Below are positions 45,015 through 53,791 of a stretch of 64,000 bases of DNA, piece by piece; the first letter of the stretch is position 1; every line of letters starts with the position of its first letter. The stretch spans positions 27,414 through 91,413 of the forward strand of contig NZ_JBJGXI010000017.1 of assembly GCF_045635475.1 (NCBI RefSeq). Reading direction: 5' to 3'. The notes under the pieces are model-generated. The model was not told where the DNA came from. It did no database searches and worked only from the letters and a program-made list of their open reading frames with translations. This stretch comes from JBJGXI01 sp045635475 (GTDB taxonomy: Bacteria > Bacillota > Bacilli > Bacillales > Amphibacillaceae). The position numbers were made by a program, and so were the translations under genes.

Positions 45015-47708
45015 TCAATTCACCACAACTTCTTTCACACCTTTTTCCATCTTCCCACTACACATTGGACAGTCCTTCTCTTCCATCAGTGTTTCTTCAT
45101 GTGAAGTGATTCGCATCCAAGCGTTACACTTATCACTGATACAATCCCAGACAAGCACTGATTCATACTTTTTTGGCTTTGGTACTGGATCCTGCTTACT
45201 TTCCCGTTTAGAAGGTTTGCTATGAATCGTAATTCTTTTTGATCGATCCTGCGATTCACCTTTTTTTAGGTTGGGGTCTCGATATACTTCTGAGACAAAT
45301 CGGGAAATGTCCACCTTTTCGTTTCGATATTGTTGCGGCGAACTGATGTACAACTCTTCTTCCGCTCTCGTTACTGCAACGTATGCAAGACGTCGCTCTC
45401 CTTCGACTCCGGAAACGTCTGTTTTTTCATCTAACACCGAATTATGTGGCAAAATCTTATCTGACGCACCGATTAAATAGACAACTGGGAATTCTAATCC
45501 TTTCGCTCGATGAATCGTCATTACTTTAACAACGTCTGCTTTCACATCTTTGCGGAGTCCATCCATCTTGTTATTCTTCTCAATAATTTCATCTACAAAG
45601 GATAAAAACTCTCTTATTGTTTTGAATCGTCTCGTCGCTGATTCTATTTCTGCGAGCGTCTCCTTTAACATTTCTTTATGCAAGGTGAGATTTTTGTTTT
45701 TAAATGTGTCTAAATATTTTTCATATACTTTGTGAATTTCTCGAACTGCCTCCAACGGCTCACGGTCTCTTAATTTCTGTAAAAGCTTGATTCGTTGGTA
45801 GATTTGACTTCTTTGAAATTCTTTCAAGCCAGGAAAATCGACTAGATGCTCTAATAACTTATTCTTCGGGCTTGATAATTCAGCTTTTTGAATGAATGCC
45901 ATTGCTCTTTCTCTATTTACATAAAGTGTAGGAAGCATCCCTTCGACAGCTTGTTCATTTTTACCATCTACTGCTACTCGTAAATGATCAATAACCGGTC
46001 TTACAATCGATTGCTCGTAAAACGTATTCGCATCTCCATATGTGACAAAAGGGATATCATTCAAAACCAATCTATCAAAAATTGCCCGATTGTAACTGTT
46101 CGTTCGATAAAGAATAGCAACATCCTTAAACCTTCGCTTGCCTGATTGCACATCATTAATCACGGTTTCTACTATAATATCCGCTTCTTCATCTGACGAT
46201 CGTGGTCGAATGAAGCATGGGCTATTATCACTTTGTTTATTCGCTTTTAAAACTTTTTCATAGCGCTGCTTGTTTAAGGATATGATCTTGTTTGCTAAGC
46301 CGACAATCGTTGTCGTAGAACGGTAATTAATATCCAAATGAAAAACCTTCGTGTTTCGATAATCTTTGTGAAAATTTAGGATAATTGAAGCATCGGCACC
46401 ATTGAATTCGTATATAGTTTGGTCATCATCTCCTACGACAAATAAGTTGTTTTGAGGCATCGCTAACATTTTCACTAGTTCGTACTGAATCGGATTCGTA
46501 TCCTGCCATTCATCACAAAGTACAAAAGCAAATTGTTGTTGGATTCTATGCAATAGATGTGGATTTTGTTTAAGATAAAAGTAAGTGTCAAGCAGAATAT
46601 CATCAAAATCCATTAACCTATTATCTTTTTTCACTTGCTCGTATTTCACGAGAATTTCTTTTACTTCCTTCTGTACTGGTGTTTTGTCTGGCATTTCGGC
46701 CGCTGGCGTCATGTTACTTTTATAGTGAGATAACATTTCAAGTAGCGATTCAGGCTCGTAGTCCCCACTAATGCCCATCTCTTTCATGATAATCTTTAAG
46801 TACGTGTGCTTTCGCCTTTCAATTGAAAGGACGCTTCGCTGATCTCCACTTTTCTTTAATATTCGTAAAAATATAGAATGATAGGTGCCACTCGTAACAC
46901 TTCTGGCCATCTGATTTGTGAGTCCGGGTAACAAGGCAATTCTCTCTTTCATTTCTTCGGCAGCCTTTTTAGTGAAGGTTAACAATAAGATTTGGTGCGG
47001 ATTTATGTTCAAGACCGACATTAAATATCCTGCTCTTGAAGAAAGCACCCTCGTTTTCCCACTACCTGCCCCTGCCAGCACAAGACATGGTCCTTCCTTG
47101 TGACGTGTCGCATTTATCTGCGGTTCATTCAGCTTAATTCCTTCCTGCTCAAGTGAGCGGAAATAAAAAGCATCCGTCTCATCATCCTTTACTAATTCTA
47201 CGGTCGTTTTCGTACTTGCTAGTTCTGCTTTTTCGATCACCTTTTTCGTTGCACCTTTAGGAAATTGGCTATAAGTTGACGAAGATTGCTCACTCTGTGT
47301 AGTTAACGCTACGGTTGGTGTGTTGGTTGCGATTGCTGCCCACTTTAAAGCGATTGTCTGTGCAGCCTGTCGGTTATATTGTTTGGAATCATTTTTTTCG
47401 ATATTTGCAATTGTTGCTAGGGCTTGTTCTGTTACATCACCTTTCTCCAAGGACAAAACGTCTATTGCCTTCAAAGTATATTGACGGACTTGTGCTTTTT
47501 CTGATGATAAATTTTGAAGCAGGAAAGCCAGCGCGGGCTTGCATTCATTGTTGTATTTTTGGGATAATTTAGTAATCGCAGAAGCTGCTAGCCGTTGATC
47601 ATTGTCTTGGCCATCTCGTAAGTATGTAATAAGAAACGGAATTGCTTCTTTGCTGTTTGTTTCACCTAGTTCATAGGGTGATAGTCTTGAAAAATCTATC
47701 GTATTCAA
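45015..47708 (-). CDS. HEAT-repeat/UvrD helicase/zinc-ribbon fusion
   Basis: 897 residues in three parts. Residues 1-125 are HEAT-like helical repeats (YELGETNSKEAIPFLITYLR, QRLAASAITKLSQKYNN, AQVRQYTLKAIDVLS). Residues about 195-800 are a UvrD superfamily 1A helicase: NATRHKEGPCLVLAGAGSGK with Walker A, LTFTKKAAEEMKERI, FVLCDEWQDTNP, VGDDDQTIYEFNGADA, LDINYRST, MTIHRAKGLEFPVVYLIGAS and RRLAYVAVTRAEEELYIS. Residues about 855-890 hold a Cys4 ribbon (WDCISDKCNAW ... CPMC). It should unwind DNA; the ribbon suggests single-strand binding and the HEAT part protein contacts. It differs strongly from the other UvrD-like gene at 36691, so it is a distinct paralogue. Confidence 0.92.
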   Translation of the reverse strand: MNTIDFSRLSPYELGETNSKEAIPFLITYLRDGQDNDQRLAASAITKLSQKYNNECKPALAFLLQNLSSEKAQVRQYTLKAIDVLSLEKGDVTEQALATIANIEKNDSKQYNRQAAQTIALKWAAIATNTPTVALTTQSEQSSSTYSQFPKGATKKVIEKAELASTKTTVELVKDDETDAFYFRSLEQEGIKLNEPQINATRHKEGPCLVLAGAGSGKTRVLSSRAGYLMSVLNINPHQILLLTFTKKAAEEMKERIALLPGLTNQMARSVTSGTYHSIFLRILKKSGDQRSVLSIERRKHTYLKIIMKEMGISGDYEPESLLEMLSHYKSNMTPAAEMPDKTPVQKEVKEILVKYEQVKKDNRLMDFDDILLDTYFYLKQNPHLLHRIQQQFAFVLCDEWQDTNPIQYELVKMLAMPQNNLFVVGDDDQTIYEFNGADASIILNFHKDYRNTKVFHLDINYRSTTTIVGLANKIISLNKQRYEKVLKANKQSDNSPCFIRPRSSDEEADIIVETVINDVQSGKRRFKDVAILYRTNSYNRAIFDRLVLNDIPFVTYGDANTFYEQSIVRPVIDHLRVAVDGKNEQAVEGMLPTLYVNRERAMAFIQKAELSSPKNKLLEHLVDFPGLKEFQRSQIYQRIKLLQKLRDREPLEAVREIHKVYEKYLDTFKNKNLTLHKEMLKETLAEIESATRRFKTIREFLSFVDEIIEKNNKMDGLRKDVKADVVKVMTIHRAKGLEFPVVYLIGASDKILPHNSVLDEKTDVSGVEGERRLAYVAVTRAEEELYISSPQQYRNEKVDISRFVSEVYRDPNLKKGESQDRSKRITIHSKPSKRESKQDPVPKPKKYESVLVWDCISDKCNAWMRITSHEETLMEEKDCPMCSGKMEKGVKEVVVN

Positions 47709-48233
47709 AGTGGATCCTCCTAGATTGGCAGGTTTATATATATCTAATTATGTTCATTTTAGGTTAGGTCTAATCTTTACTCAACTATTATTCTATATGA
47801 ATTTTATCTGATTTTTGTTTTTTCCTTCCTGATAAAGCTTAAAGAGGTTGTTTAAAATAAATCCAACAATTAAGATGGAAACTTACCATTTTTGCTAAAC
47901 ACACAAAAATGAAATGAGGTAGTAACTACCAAACTTGCTTATTTCAGCGTTTGTCCAATAACTATTAAAGTTGATAGTAGCCTCTGCGCTTAATTTAATA
48001 TATTTATAATCATCTAATACATTCTACCCTATCCCTTTAGTTTTTAAAGCATAAACTATAGTTTAATGGGTTATAGTTTTCGCGGCATAAAGATATAATT
48101 ACATTTGGAAAGCAACTTTGTAGTCGCATTATTGATACAAAAAACTCTTAAATGAGCAAATTGGGTTGCAACACCTAAGCCGCTTTCAATTTTACTGATA
48201 TAGCTAAATTTTGGACCTAACGTAATTTCCGGG
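47709..48233. other. Gene-free stretch
   Basis: AT-rich, without supported ORF or strong hairpin. It may include decayed upstream parts of the xylanase remnant that follows, but I cannot read any GH10 motif here. Confidence 0.4.
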
Positions 48234-48475
48234 GATGTCGTCAACGAAGCAATGAACGATAACCCCTCGAACCCATCGGATTGGAAAGCATCATTACGTC
48301 AATCTGGTTGGTACCATGCGACCGGAACCGATTATATTGAAGTATCTTTCCGAGCAACAATAGAAGTAACTGACGCTAATGGTTGGGATATGGGATATTA
48401 TGCATTATTAAAATGATTATACTTATGATAATCAGAATAAAGCAGAAGCGATATATCAAATGGAGATCAAGCTGT
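48234..48475 (+). pseudogene. GH10 endo-1,4-beta-xylanase remnant
   Basis: The frame from 48234 reads DVVNEAMNDNPSNPSDWKAS, then LRQSGWYHATGTDYIEVSFR, the unmistakable GH10 region around the acid/base glutamate (DVVNEA). A frame change near 48405 leads to NDYTYDNQNKAEAIYQM, which in intact xylanases follows ANAKLYYNDYN. Only about 80 of some 330 residues remain. There is no start or nucleophile region. The gene once cut xylan and has been almost completely lost. Confidence 0.85.
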
Positions 48476-48497
48476 TGCTATTGACTTGCAAAAAATG

Positions 48498-48530
48498 AAG
48501 AAGAGACTGACAATCAATCAGTCTCTTCTT
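48498..48530 (+). terminator. Terminator after the xylanase remnant
   Basis: AAGAAGAGACTGA-caatcaa-TCAGTCTCTTCTT followed by TCTTTGCTTT: 13-bp perfect stem. It probably belonged to the xylanase transcript. Confidence 0.85.
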
Positions 48531-48613
48531 TCTTTGCTTTAACAATTTCTTATCATCGACATTGCATCTAATCATGTTTTTAGCGTTATAGATATTATGC
48601 TAGTAATGCACCA

Positions 48614-49384
48614 TTAAAAAGGGTGTTGGTTTAACCATTGGCCACCATCCATCGTAATACATTCTCCATTAATATAGCCCGCATGCTCTGAAAATAGAAA
48701 AAAGGCAAGTTCGGCTATTTCCTCAGGTGTACCTAACCTGGCTAATGGTACGCTATCTAGCGTTCTCTCAGCTGCTTCTTTGGACTCCCATAATTTTTCG
48801 GCACCACCTGTTCTATCAATCAGTCCTGGAGCAATTGCGTTAACTCGGATACCGTATTTTCTTCCCCATTCAACGGCAAGCGTTCTCGTCATCGATAGCA
48901 CACCAGCTTTTGCTGCAGCAGAATGGATCACCCCAGCTCCAGCATTCCACGCATAAGTTGCTACCATATTAATGATACTTCCTTTCATTCCTTTTTCAAT
49001 CCAATACTTTCCCACTTCACTGCTACAGTAAAATGTCCCATTTAATACAATATCAATAACAGAATTCCAACCGTTCGGGCTCAGTTTTTCTGCTGGACAA
49101 ATAAAATTACCTGCAGCATTATTTACTAAAAAATCAATTTTTCCGTATTCTTTTAAAGTTTCCGATACCATATGCTGTACATGACTGATTTCTCGAACAT
49201 CCATTTGTATTTTCAAAATTTCCGCTTTTGGATTTGTTTCTGTAATTTCGTCAGCTGCACGTGTTAGTCTTTCCTGATTCCTACCGGTAATGACTACCTT
49301 CGCACCAGCATGAGCAAAACGCGCTGCCATGTACTTCCCCATCCCATTTGAACCACCAGTAACAATAACCACCTTATCTTTCAT
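48614..49384 (-). CDS. fadH: 2,4-dienoyl-CoA reductase (SDR family)
   Basis: 256 residues from ATG 49384 (GAGGGGTG upstream; a GTG three codons earlier overlaps that site). SDR motifs: VIVTGGSNGMGKYMAARFA (cofactor), NNAAGNF, and a modified catalytic region IINMVATYAWNAGAGVIHSA ending in AAKAGVLSMTRT. The Tyr of YxxxK is replaced, as in the FadH/YkuF and peroxisomal dienoyl-CoA reductase group. PGLIDRTGGAEKLW is also typical. It removes a double bond during beta-oxidation of unsaturated fatty acids. A FadR-type operator right upstream supports the fatty-acid role, as YkuF is in the FadR regulon of Bacillus. Confidence 0.9.
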   Translation of the reverse strand: MKDKVVIVTGGSNGMGKYMAARFAHAGAKVVITGRNQERLTRAADEITETNPKAEILKIQMDVREISHVQHMVSETLKEYGKIDFLVNNAAGNFICPAEKLSPNGWNSVIDIVLNGTFYCSSEVGKYWIEKGMKGSIINMVATYAWNAGAGVIHSAAAKAGVLSMTRTLAVEWGRKYGIRVNAIAPGLIDRTGGAEKLWESKEAAERTLDSVPLARLGTPEEIAELAFFLFSEHAGYINGECITMDGGQWLNQHPF

Positions 49385-49399
49385 AGCACTCACCCCTCG

Positions 49400-49417
49400 A
49401 ATGAATGATCATTCATT
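49400..49417. promoter_or_regulatory. FadR-type operator upstream of fadH
   Basis: AATGAATGATCATTCATT, a perfect palindrome 15 bases before the start codon. It resembles the Bacillus FadR (YsiA) box TGAATGANTANTCATTCA, which FadR leaves when long-chain acyl-CoA binds. Confidence 0.82.
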
Positions 49418-49486
49418 TACTTGAGTGTATCATGGTATCTCGTTTAATAACAGTTAATTTTCAAGTCTCAAAGTAAGATTAACTCC

Positions 49487-50320
49487 TTATTTCAGAAAGG
49501 CTTCTTCTTTAGAAACCCGTATCATCTCACTTGGAAAATATTTATGAAAGTACTTTTCCACCGCAACGTGTATGTCACTTCGATACCACTTTTCTAGTTC
49601 ATGCTGTCTAAATAACGCTGGCATGCCAAGCCGCGCTGATCGTTTTCCCATTGAACCGTCCCCAATACTAAGCGTATCGATCCATATATGATCAACAATT
49701 CCATCCAATACTTTCGGAAAATCTGGGGTGAATGGCAAGACAGGTGAAATCGACGCTTGTGTAGATATTCCGGCATCATGTACTTGTTTTAATGTTTTTA
49801 GTCGTAATTTAATTCCTGTAGCAAATGGTGCGAATATCCGTTTGACATCTTCTCGATCGGTTTCAATTGTCATAGACACGAGTACTTCACATTTTTCTTT
49901 CAATTTCACTAGTAAATCAATATCTCTTGTAATGAGAGAGCCTCGTGTTTGGAGCTGCACAAAATCAGGTGGATTTTCGATCATTTCTGCAAGTAGTGCT
50001 CTCGTCAATTCAGTCTTTCGTTCGATTGGTTGATATGGATCGGTTGCAGATGACATAAATATATTTACAGATTTATTTTTTTTCGGAAGTTTGATTATTT
50101 CCCTGCGGTATTTTTCTGCTGCATTTGTTTTAATGGTCAACCATTCTCCCCAAGGGATTTCTTTGAATTTCTGGATCGGCATTTCTCGCACATAACAGTA
50201 AAGACAAGCAAATGCACAGCCACTATATGGATTTAAGGAATGTGTAAATCCAACGTCTAGATACCCTTTTGCCTCCGTAAGAATTTTCCTAGCAACTGTT
50301 TCTTTTATATCAATCTTCAT
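49487..50320 (-). CDS. SPL-family radical SAM protein
   Basis: 277 residues. The cluster motif is CAFACLYCYVREMP (CX3CX2C) in NPYSGCAFACLYCY, followed by VNIFMSSATDPYQPIERKTE and VLVSMTIETDREDVKRIFAP, as in the spore-photoproduct-lyase-related (Rv2578c-like) group of radical SAM enzymes. It lacks the C-terminal Cys region of true SplB as far as I can see, so the reaction is unknown; DNA repair is a guess. ATG 50320 has GGGG upstream; TTG 50326 is an alternative. Single gene, followed by open intergenic space. Confidence 0.85.
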   Translation of the reverse strand: MKIDIKETVARKILTEAKGYLDVGFTHSLNPYSGCAFACLYCYVREMPIQKFKEIPWGEWLTIKTNAAEKYRREIIKLPKKNKSVNIFMSSATDPYQPIERKTELTRALLAEMIENPPDFVQLQTRGSLITRDIDLLVKLKEKCEVLVSMTIETDREDVKRIFAPFATGIKLRLKTLKQVHDAGISTQASISPVLPFTPDFPKVLDGIVDHIWIDTLSIGDGSMGKRSARLGMPALFRQHELEKWYRSDIHVAVEKYFHKYFPSEMIRVSKEEAFLK

Positions 50321-50412
50321 CTGCAACGCCCCATTCCTTTTTTAGATGATACTAACATATAAGATCATACGTTCGCTAGTCAAGGGAGTTGTTTTCATGT
50401 CCCATAATACTA

Positions 50413-50612
50413 GGAAAAGCGCAGAGCACCGCTTAGACAATTAGCGATTGGAGTAAATCGACTGAGATAAAGGAATCATACCCTGCGTAATGGGTATGCC
50501 TAAGTTGGACGACAAGTCCGCTTTTAGTCGACCTTCGATAAAACCTGAAAGGATGATGACTTATCGTAGGGCGATTCGTGAAATTGCCTAATTTTTGGCG
50601 CTCGGAGCTACA
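50413..50612 (+). repeat. Non-coding repeat family A, long copy
   Basis: Begins GGAAAAGCGCAGAGC and ends GGCGCTCGGAGCTA; the ends are inverted repeats. The interior has the stem-loop ATACCC-tgcgtaat-GGGTAT and GATGATGACTTATCGTAGGG, the block shared with 1981-2089. It lies between the SPL-type gene and the AraC gene. No gene inside; the minus frame crossing it has no start signals. Confidence 0.85.
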
Positions 50613-50776
50613 CGTACACATATCTTAAATTGATCAGTCTCAAGTTACGTATTGATGATGCACCCTATTGAGTTTCCGATGATTGAACAACTGACATTTA
50701 AATATTTTTAAAACACACAAATGGTATATAATGAGAAATGAAGCAAATTTACACATACTTTTTAAGGGTGATCCTT

Positions 50777-51559
50777 GTGGAAAAAGCAATTTATAAAATA
50801 GATGTGGTTGTAAAGGCAATCGAATTTATGAGAATCAATTTAGACAAGCAGATTACTTCTGAAGATTTAGCTCGCTCTGTTGGGTATAGTCCTTACCATT
50901 TCACAAGAATTTTCAAAGAAGTAACTGGTATATCACCACGACACTTTTTGTCGGCACTACGAGTAGAAGCAGGAAAAGAGATACTTGTTAATGCTTCTTC
51001 GCCATCCGTTCTAAAAACACTGCTGTCTATTGGATTCCAAAGCATTGGAACATTTAGTACTAAATTCAAGCAATTTGTTGGTTTATCTCCAAAAAAATTT
51101 CAATTAAATGCTAGACTTTTACATAAGTACATTAATCAATATCAAAATGATGAAGTAATATTAAATACCAAGTTTAACTCTCCGATAATAACCATTAATC
51201 TTGATGTTCCAAATAGTTTTAAAGGACTTATTTTTATTGGTTTGTTTCCAAGGCCAATCCCAGACCAAAAACCAATCATGGGAACCGTAGTAAAAGATCA
51301 AACAAGATGTGTATTTACATGTATACCACCTGGTAACTATTTTATAATGGCAGCTGCTATACCATGGAGTATGAATCCAAAAGATTACTTTATTTTAGAC
51401 AAAGCACTTCGAGGGAAAATAGATCCAGTTGTCCAAGTAGCTAAGGATACCGATACAGAACAGACGATTTCTTTACGGGAAGCTTTACCTACCGATCCCC
51501 CAATATTAATTAATCTACCTCAATTGTTATTTGAAAGAGAAAAAAACAGAGCAAACTAG
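50777..51559 (+). CDS. AraC-family regulator with C-terminal effector-like domain
   Basis: 260 residues from GTG 50777 (AAGGGTGAT upstream; an ATG 13 codons earlier lacks a site). Two HTH motifs occupy the N-terminal 100 residues (ITSEDLARSVGYSPYHFTRI, then TGISPRHFLSALRVEAGKEI and GFQSIGTFSTKFKQFVGLSP). The rest is a mixed alpha/beta part that may bind a ligand. HTH-first order is unusual but known (Rob/SoxS-like). The two VOC genes follow on the same strand, 63 bases later, and are probable targets or operon partners. Confidence 0.88.
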   Translation: MEKAIYKIDVVVKAIEFMRINLDKQITSEDLARSVGYSPYHFTRIFKEVTGISPRHFLSALRVEAGKEILVNASSPSVLKTLLSIGFQSIGTFSTKFKQFVGLSPKKFQLNARLLHKYINQYQNDEVILNTKFNSPIITINLDVPNSFKGLIFIGLFPRPIPDQKPIMGTVVKDQTRCVFTCIPPGNYFIMAAAIPWSMNPKDYFILDKALRGKIDPVVQVAKDTDTEQTISLREALPTDPPILINLPQLLFEREKNRAN

Positions 51560-51622
51560 AAGAATTTTTTAAGCTTTTTAATTGCTAGAATTTATTTATA
51601 GAAAGAACGAGGAGGACAAGTT

Positions 51623-51985
51623 ATGTTGAATCAGGTATGTGTATTAACGGTTAAAGTAAATGATTTAAAAAATGCTATCAAGTTTTATACAGAAGTGCTC
51701 GATTTCAAAGTATCAGAGCATTACGGAGATAAGATAATTAGTCTAATGCATGACGGGATACCAATTGTATTAGAAGAAACAGAAAAAAATGCGCTCTCTC
51801 CAACCAATCAACACGTTTTGCTAGGATTATACTCAGAGGACATTGATCGTGATTTCACTTTATTACAATCCAGAGGTGCAAAGTTAGTTTTTGACGAGCC
51901 ACAACCATGTCCACCAGGTCGATATTTTGTTATCGAAGATCCATCTGGCAACCAAATTGAAATCGTGGAATTTTCCAATATGTAA
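51623..51985 (+). CDS. VOC-family (glyoxalase/bleomycin-resistance fold) protein 1
   Basis: 120 residues, one VOC module of two beta-alpha-beta-beta-beta units: VCVLTVKVNDLKNAIKFYTE with FKVSEHYGDKII, then HVLLGLYSEDIDRDFTLLQS and PPGRYFVIEDPSGNQIEIVE. The final GNQIEIVE glutamate is the usual metal ligand. The fold serves glyoxalases, dioxygenases and drug-binding proteins; the substrate is unknown. CGAGGAGG precedes ATG 51623. The second VOC gene starts 13 bases after its stop, so the pair is translated from one message. Confidence 0.88.
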   Translation: MLNQVCVLTVKVNDLKNAIKFYTEVLDFKVSEHYGDKIISLMHDGIPIVLEETEKNALSPTNQHVLLGLYSEDIDRDFTLLQSRGAKLVFDEPQPCPPGRYFVIEDPSGNQIEIVEFSNM

Positions 51986-51998
51986 AAGGTGGTATCCT

Positions 51999-52400
51999 AT
52001 GTTTTTTGAAATGACGATACAGTTCCGTGTTTCGAATTTTAATGAAGCTCGAGAATGGTATCAGACACTACTTAACAAAGATGCAGATTTTGTCCCACAT
52101 GAAGGCTTTGCTGAATGGGAAGTAATTCCCGGCTGCTGGTTGCAAATTGCAGAAGGAGAATCAGCAATGGGGAGTGGTCCCTTACGATTAGGTGTCACTA
52201 ATCTAGAAGAAACCAGAGGTCGATTGATTCACCATCTACAAGTAGAACCTTTCGAGATTCATGAGCGTGCTGAGGTACCAGTGCGTTGGGCAACATTTTC
52301 TGATCCCTGGGGGAATCGCTTAGGTTTATTCGAATATTTGGATAAAGCAGAACAAGCCGATCGTGTAGAAACAATAATAGGAATAAAAGGTCATTTTTAA
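51999..52400 (+). CDS. VOC-family protein 2
   Basis: 133 residues from ATG 51999, chosen because AAAGGTGG is just upstream and the fold begins at once (MTIQFRVSNFNEAREWYQTL). It continues GFAEWEVIPGCWLQIAEGES, LRLGVTNLEETRGRLIHHLQ and VRWATFSDPWGNRLGLFEYL. A longer frame overlapping VOC 1 is only a shadow. Partner of the gene before it; the two may form a heterodimer or act on related compounds under the AraC regulator. Confidence 0.85.
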   Translation: MFFEMTIQFRVSNFNEAREWYQTLLNKDADFVPHEGFAEWEVIPGCWLQIAEGESAMGSGPLRLGVTNLEETRGRLIHHLQVEPFEIHERAEVPVRWATFSDPWGNRLGLFEYLDKAEQADRVETIIGIKGHF

Positions 52401-52478
52401 GCTTGTGCATAGATAAAACACGCATATATGGCCAAAGCTGACGGCCTTTTTGACTTGTAATTAAGAATAATGAATTAA

Positions 52479-52512
52479 AAATCCATTCTCTAATTAAAGC
52501 GAGAATGGATTT
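52479..52512. terminator. Terminator between VOC 2 and the small secreted protein
   Basis: AAATCCATTCTC ... GAGAATGGATTT, 12-bp perfect stem; on the minus strand it is followed by TTAATT, so it mainly serves the gene at 52605. A weaker GGCC hairpin with TTTTTG at 52430-52451 may close the VOC transcript. Confidence 0.8.
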
Positions 52513-52604
52513 ATGGTTGACTCGATTTTTAATTTGCTTATATTAGCTGCAAATCCTTCCGTGAAATGATTGATTATTCTCAAGCAAACAATGGATACAC
52601 CCTA

Positions 52605-52814
52605 TTAATTTGAAGTATCGCTATTCTCTTGTGAACTTGAATTATCCTCATTCGATACATTTCCAACAACCTGCCCATCAGGATTTTCCTCTGTTTGCGG
52701 ATCACCGCTCGGTTCATCCTGAGAATGTTCGAAGGCAAAAGCAATTCCGAGAACGAGAAATAGGCCGATAAGAAGGGTTCCAAAAATACTATAGATTGTT
52801 TTTGCTTTCATCAT
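52605..52814 (-). CDS. Small single-pass membrane or secreted protein
   Basis: 69 residues from ATG 52814 (AAAGG upstream). One hydrophobic helix (YSIFGTLLIGLFLVLGIAFA) followed by a disordered, acidic, Asn/Ser-rich tail (EENPDGQVVGNVSNEDNSSS). No known domain. It lies 43 bases after the yteA-like gene on the same strand, so likely in one operon. Function unknown. Confidence 0.65.
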   Translation of the reverse strand: MMKAKTIYSIFGTLLIGLFLVLGIAFAFEHSQDEPSGDPQTEENPDGQVVGNVSNEDNSSSQENSDTSN

Positions 52815-52856
52815 TTCCATCCTTTCTTTTATTTCCCTGGATAATCAAACCATTAT

Positions 52857-53507
52857 TTAGTCATTGTCTTCTTTTTCTGCTTTTCTTCTGCTTGGTTGAT
52901 TTTTCCCGTTTATATCCGTTGTTGCTACTTCCTCAATCTCCTCTGAGCTACCTGCTAATTCGTCTGAATCAATATACATGTCATCATAGTCACCTTTCTT
53001 TTTATAAAAATCAGATGGCGTTTCTGATGATCCGTATGCTTCAACAGCCTGCCACGAATCCTTACCATCAAATGCGGTTGATTCCTTCGCTTCTGCTTTC
53101 ACCTCACTTGAAATTATATCCGGCTCCATGATGTCTTCTTCTACTGGGCGCTCATTCGTTAATCTTCCTTCAGCGTGCGTTTGACATCTAGAAGTAGTAG
53201 GTACTGCTAGTATTCGCTCTTCCTCGATGTCATTGCCACATATCTCACATATTGCGTAAGTGTCAGATTCTATCTTCTTTAGCGCGTCATTTATTTCTTC
53301 AACTTTATGTTTTGCATGTCCATGAAGAGCAAGTTCTTTTTCTTGGTCATAAAGCGCTGTACCTTGATCACCAGGATGGTTATCATAGTTGGACAATTCT
53401 CCTGTTGGTTTATTTGCACCTTCTCTTAGTTGTAGACGATTGACCAATTCCTGCTTTTCTTGTATTAATATATGTTGTGCTTGATCAATTACTTTTGTAG
53501 AAATCAT
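52857..53507 (-). CDS. YteA-type DksA/TraR zinc-finger protein
   Basis: 216 residues. The N-terminal helical hairpin (VIDQAQHILIQEKQELVNRL) and the zinc-finger segment YAICEICGNDIEEERILAVP then TTSRCQTHAEG are typical of YteA, a sporulation-associated Firmicutes relative of DksA. The usual DksA four-Cys finger is seen here as C-x2-C with Cys/His later. The C-terminal half is acidic and variable (AFDGKDSWQAVEAYGSSETP) and ends in a basic tail. DksA-like proteins enter the RNA polymerase secondary channel; for YteA this is not shown. AGGAGGC lies just upstream of ATG 53507. Confidence 0.88.
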   Translation of the reverse strand: MISTKVIDQAQHILIQEKQELVNRLQLREGANKPTGELSNYDNHPGDQGTALYDQEKELALHGHAKHKVEEINDALKKIESDTYAICEICGNDIEEERILAVPTTSRCQTHAEGRLTNERPVEEDIMEPDIISSEVKAEAKESTAFDGKDSWQAVEAYGSSETPSDFYKKKGDYDDMYIDSDELAGSSEEIEEVATTDINGKNQPSRRKAEKEDND

Positions 53508-53750
53508 CTATATAGCCTCCTGTCAGATTACACCTAAACGATTTCTTTATAATTTATTACGTGTATATATTACTTGTATCCCACTTGAACAGTTTGTAAA
53601 CGTAACTGATCATTGGAATTATGCAAAGCAAGTAATCTGTAGTTGAGTTTAATAGAGTTTAAAAAGTATAAATATCTCTTTGAAGGGATTCACAGTGGTA
53701 AATTTGAAATGAATTTAAGCGGATTTAAAAATTTTAAGAAGGTAAATGTT

Positions 53751-53781
53751 TTACGGCAGGAGCAATTAACCCTTGCCGTAA
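53751..53781. terminator. Terminator of the small membrane protein gene
   Basis: TTACGGCA ... TGCCGTAA, ten bases past the stop at 53792; T-rich on the plus side (TCTTTTTAG), moderately on the minus. Confidence 0.7.
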
Positions 53782-53791
53782 TCTTTTTAGA

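Noticed and set aside
51891..52400. Long form of VOC protein 2 overlapping VOC 1
   Set aside because: The first 36 codons are out-of-frame VOC 1 sequence; the internal ATG 51999 has a good ribosome binding site.
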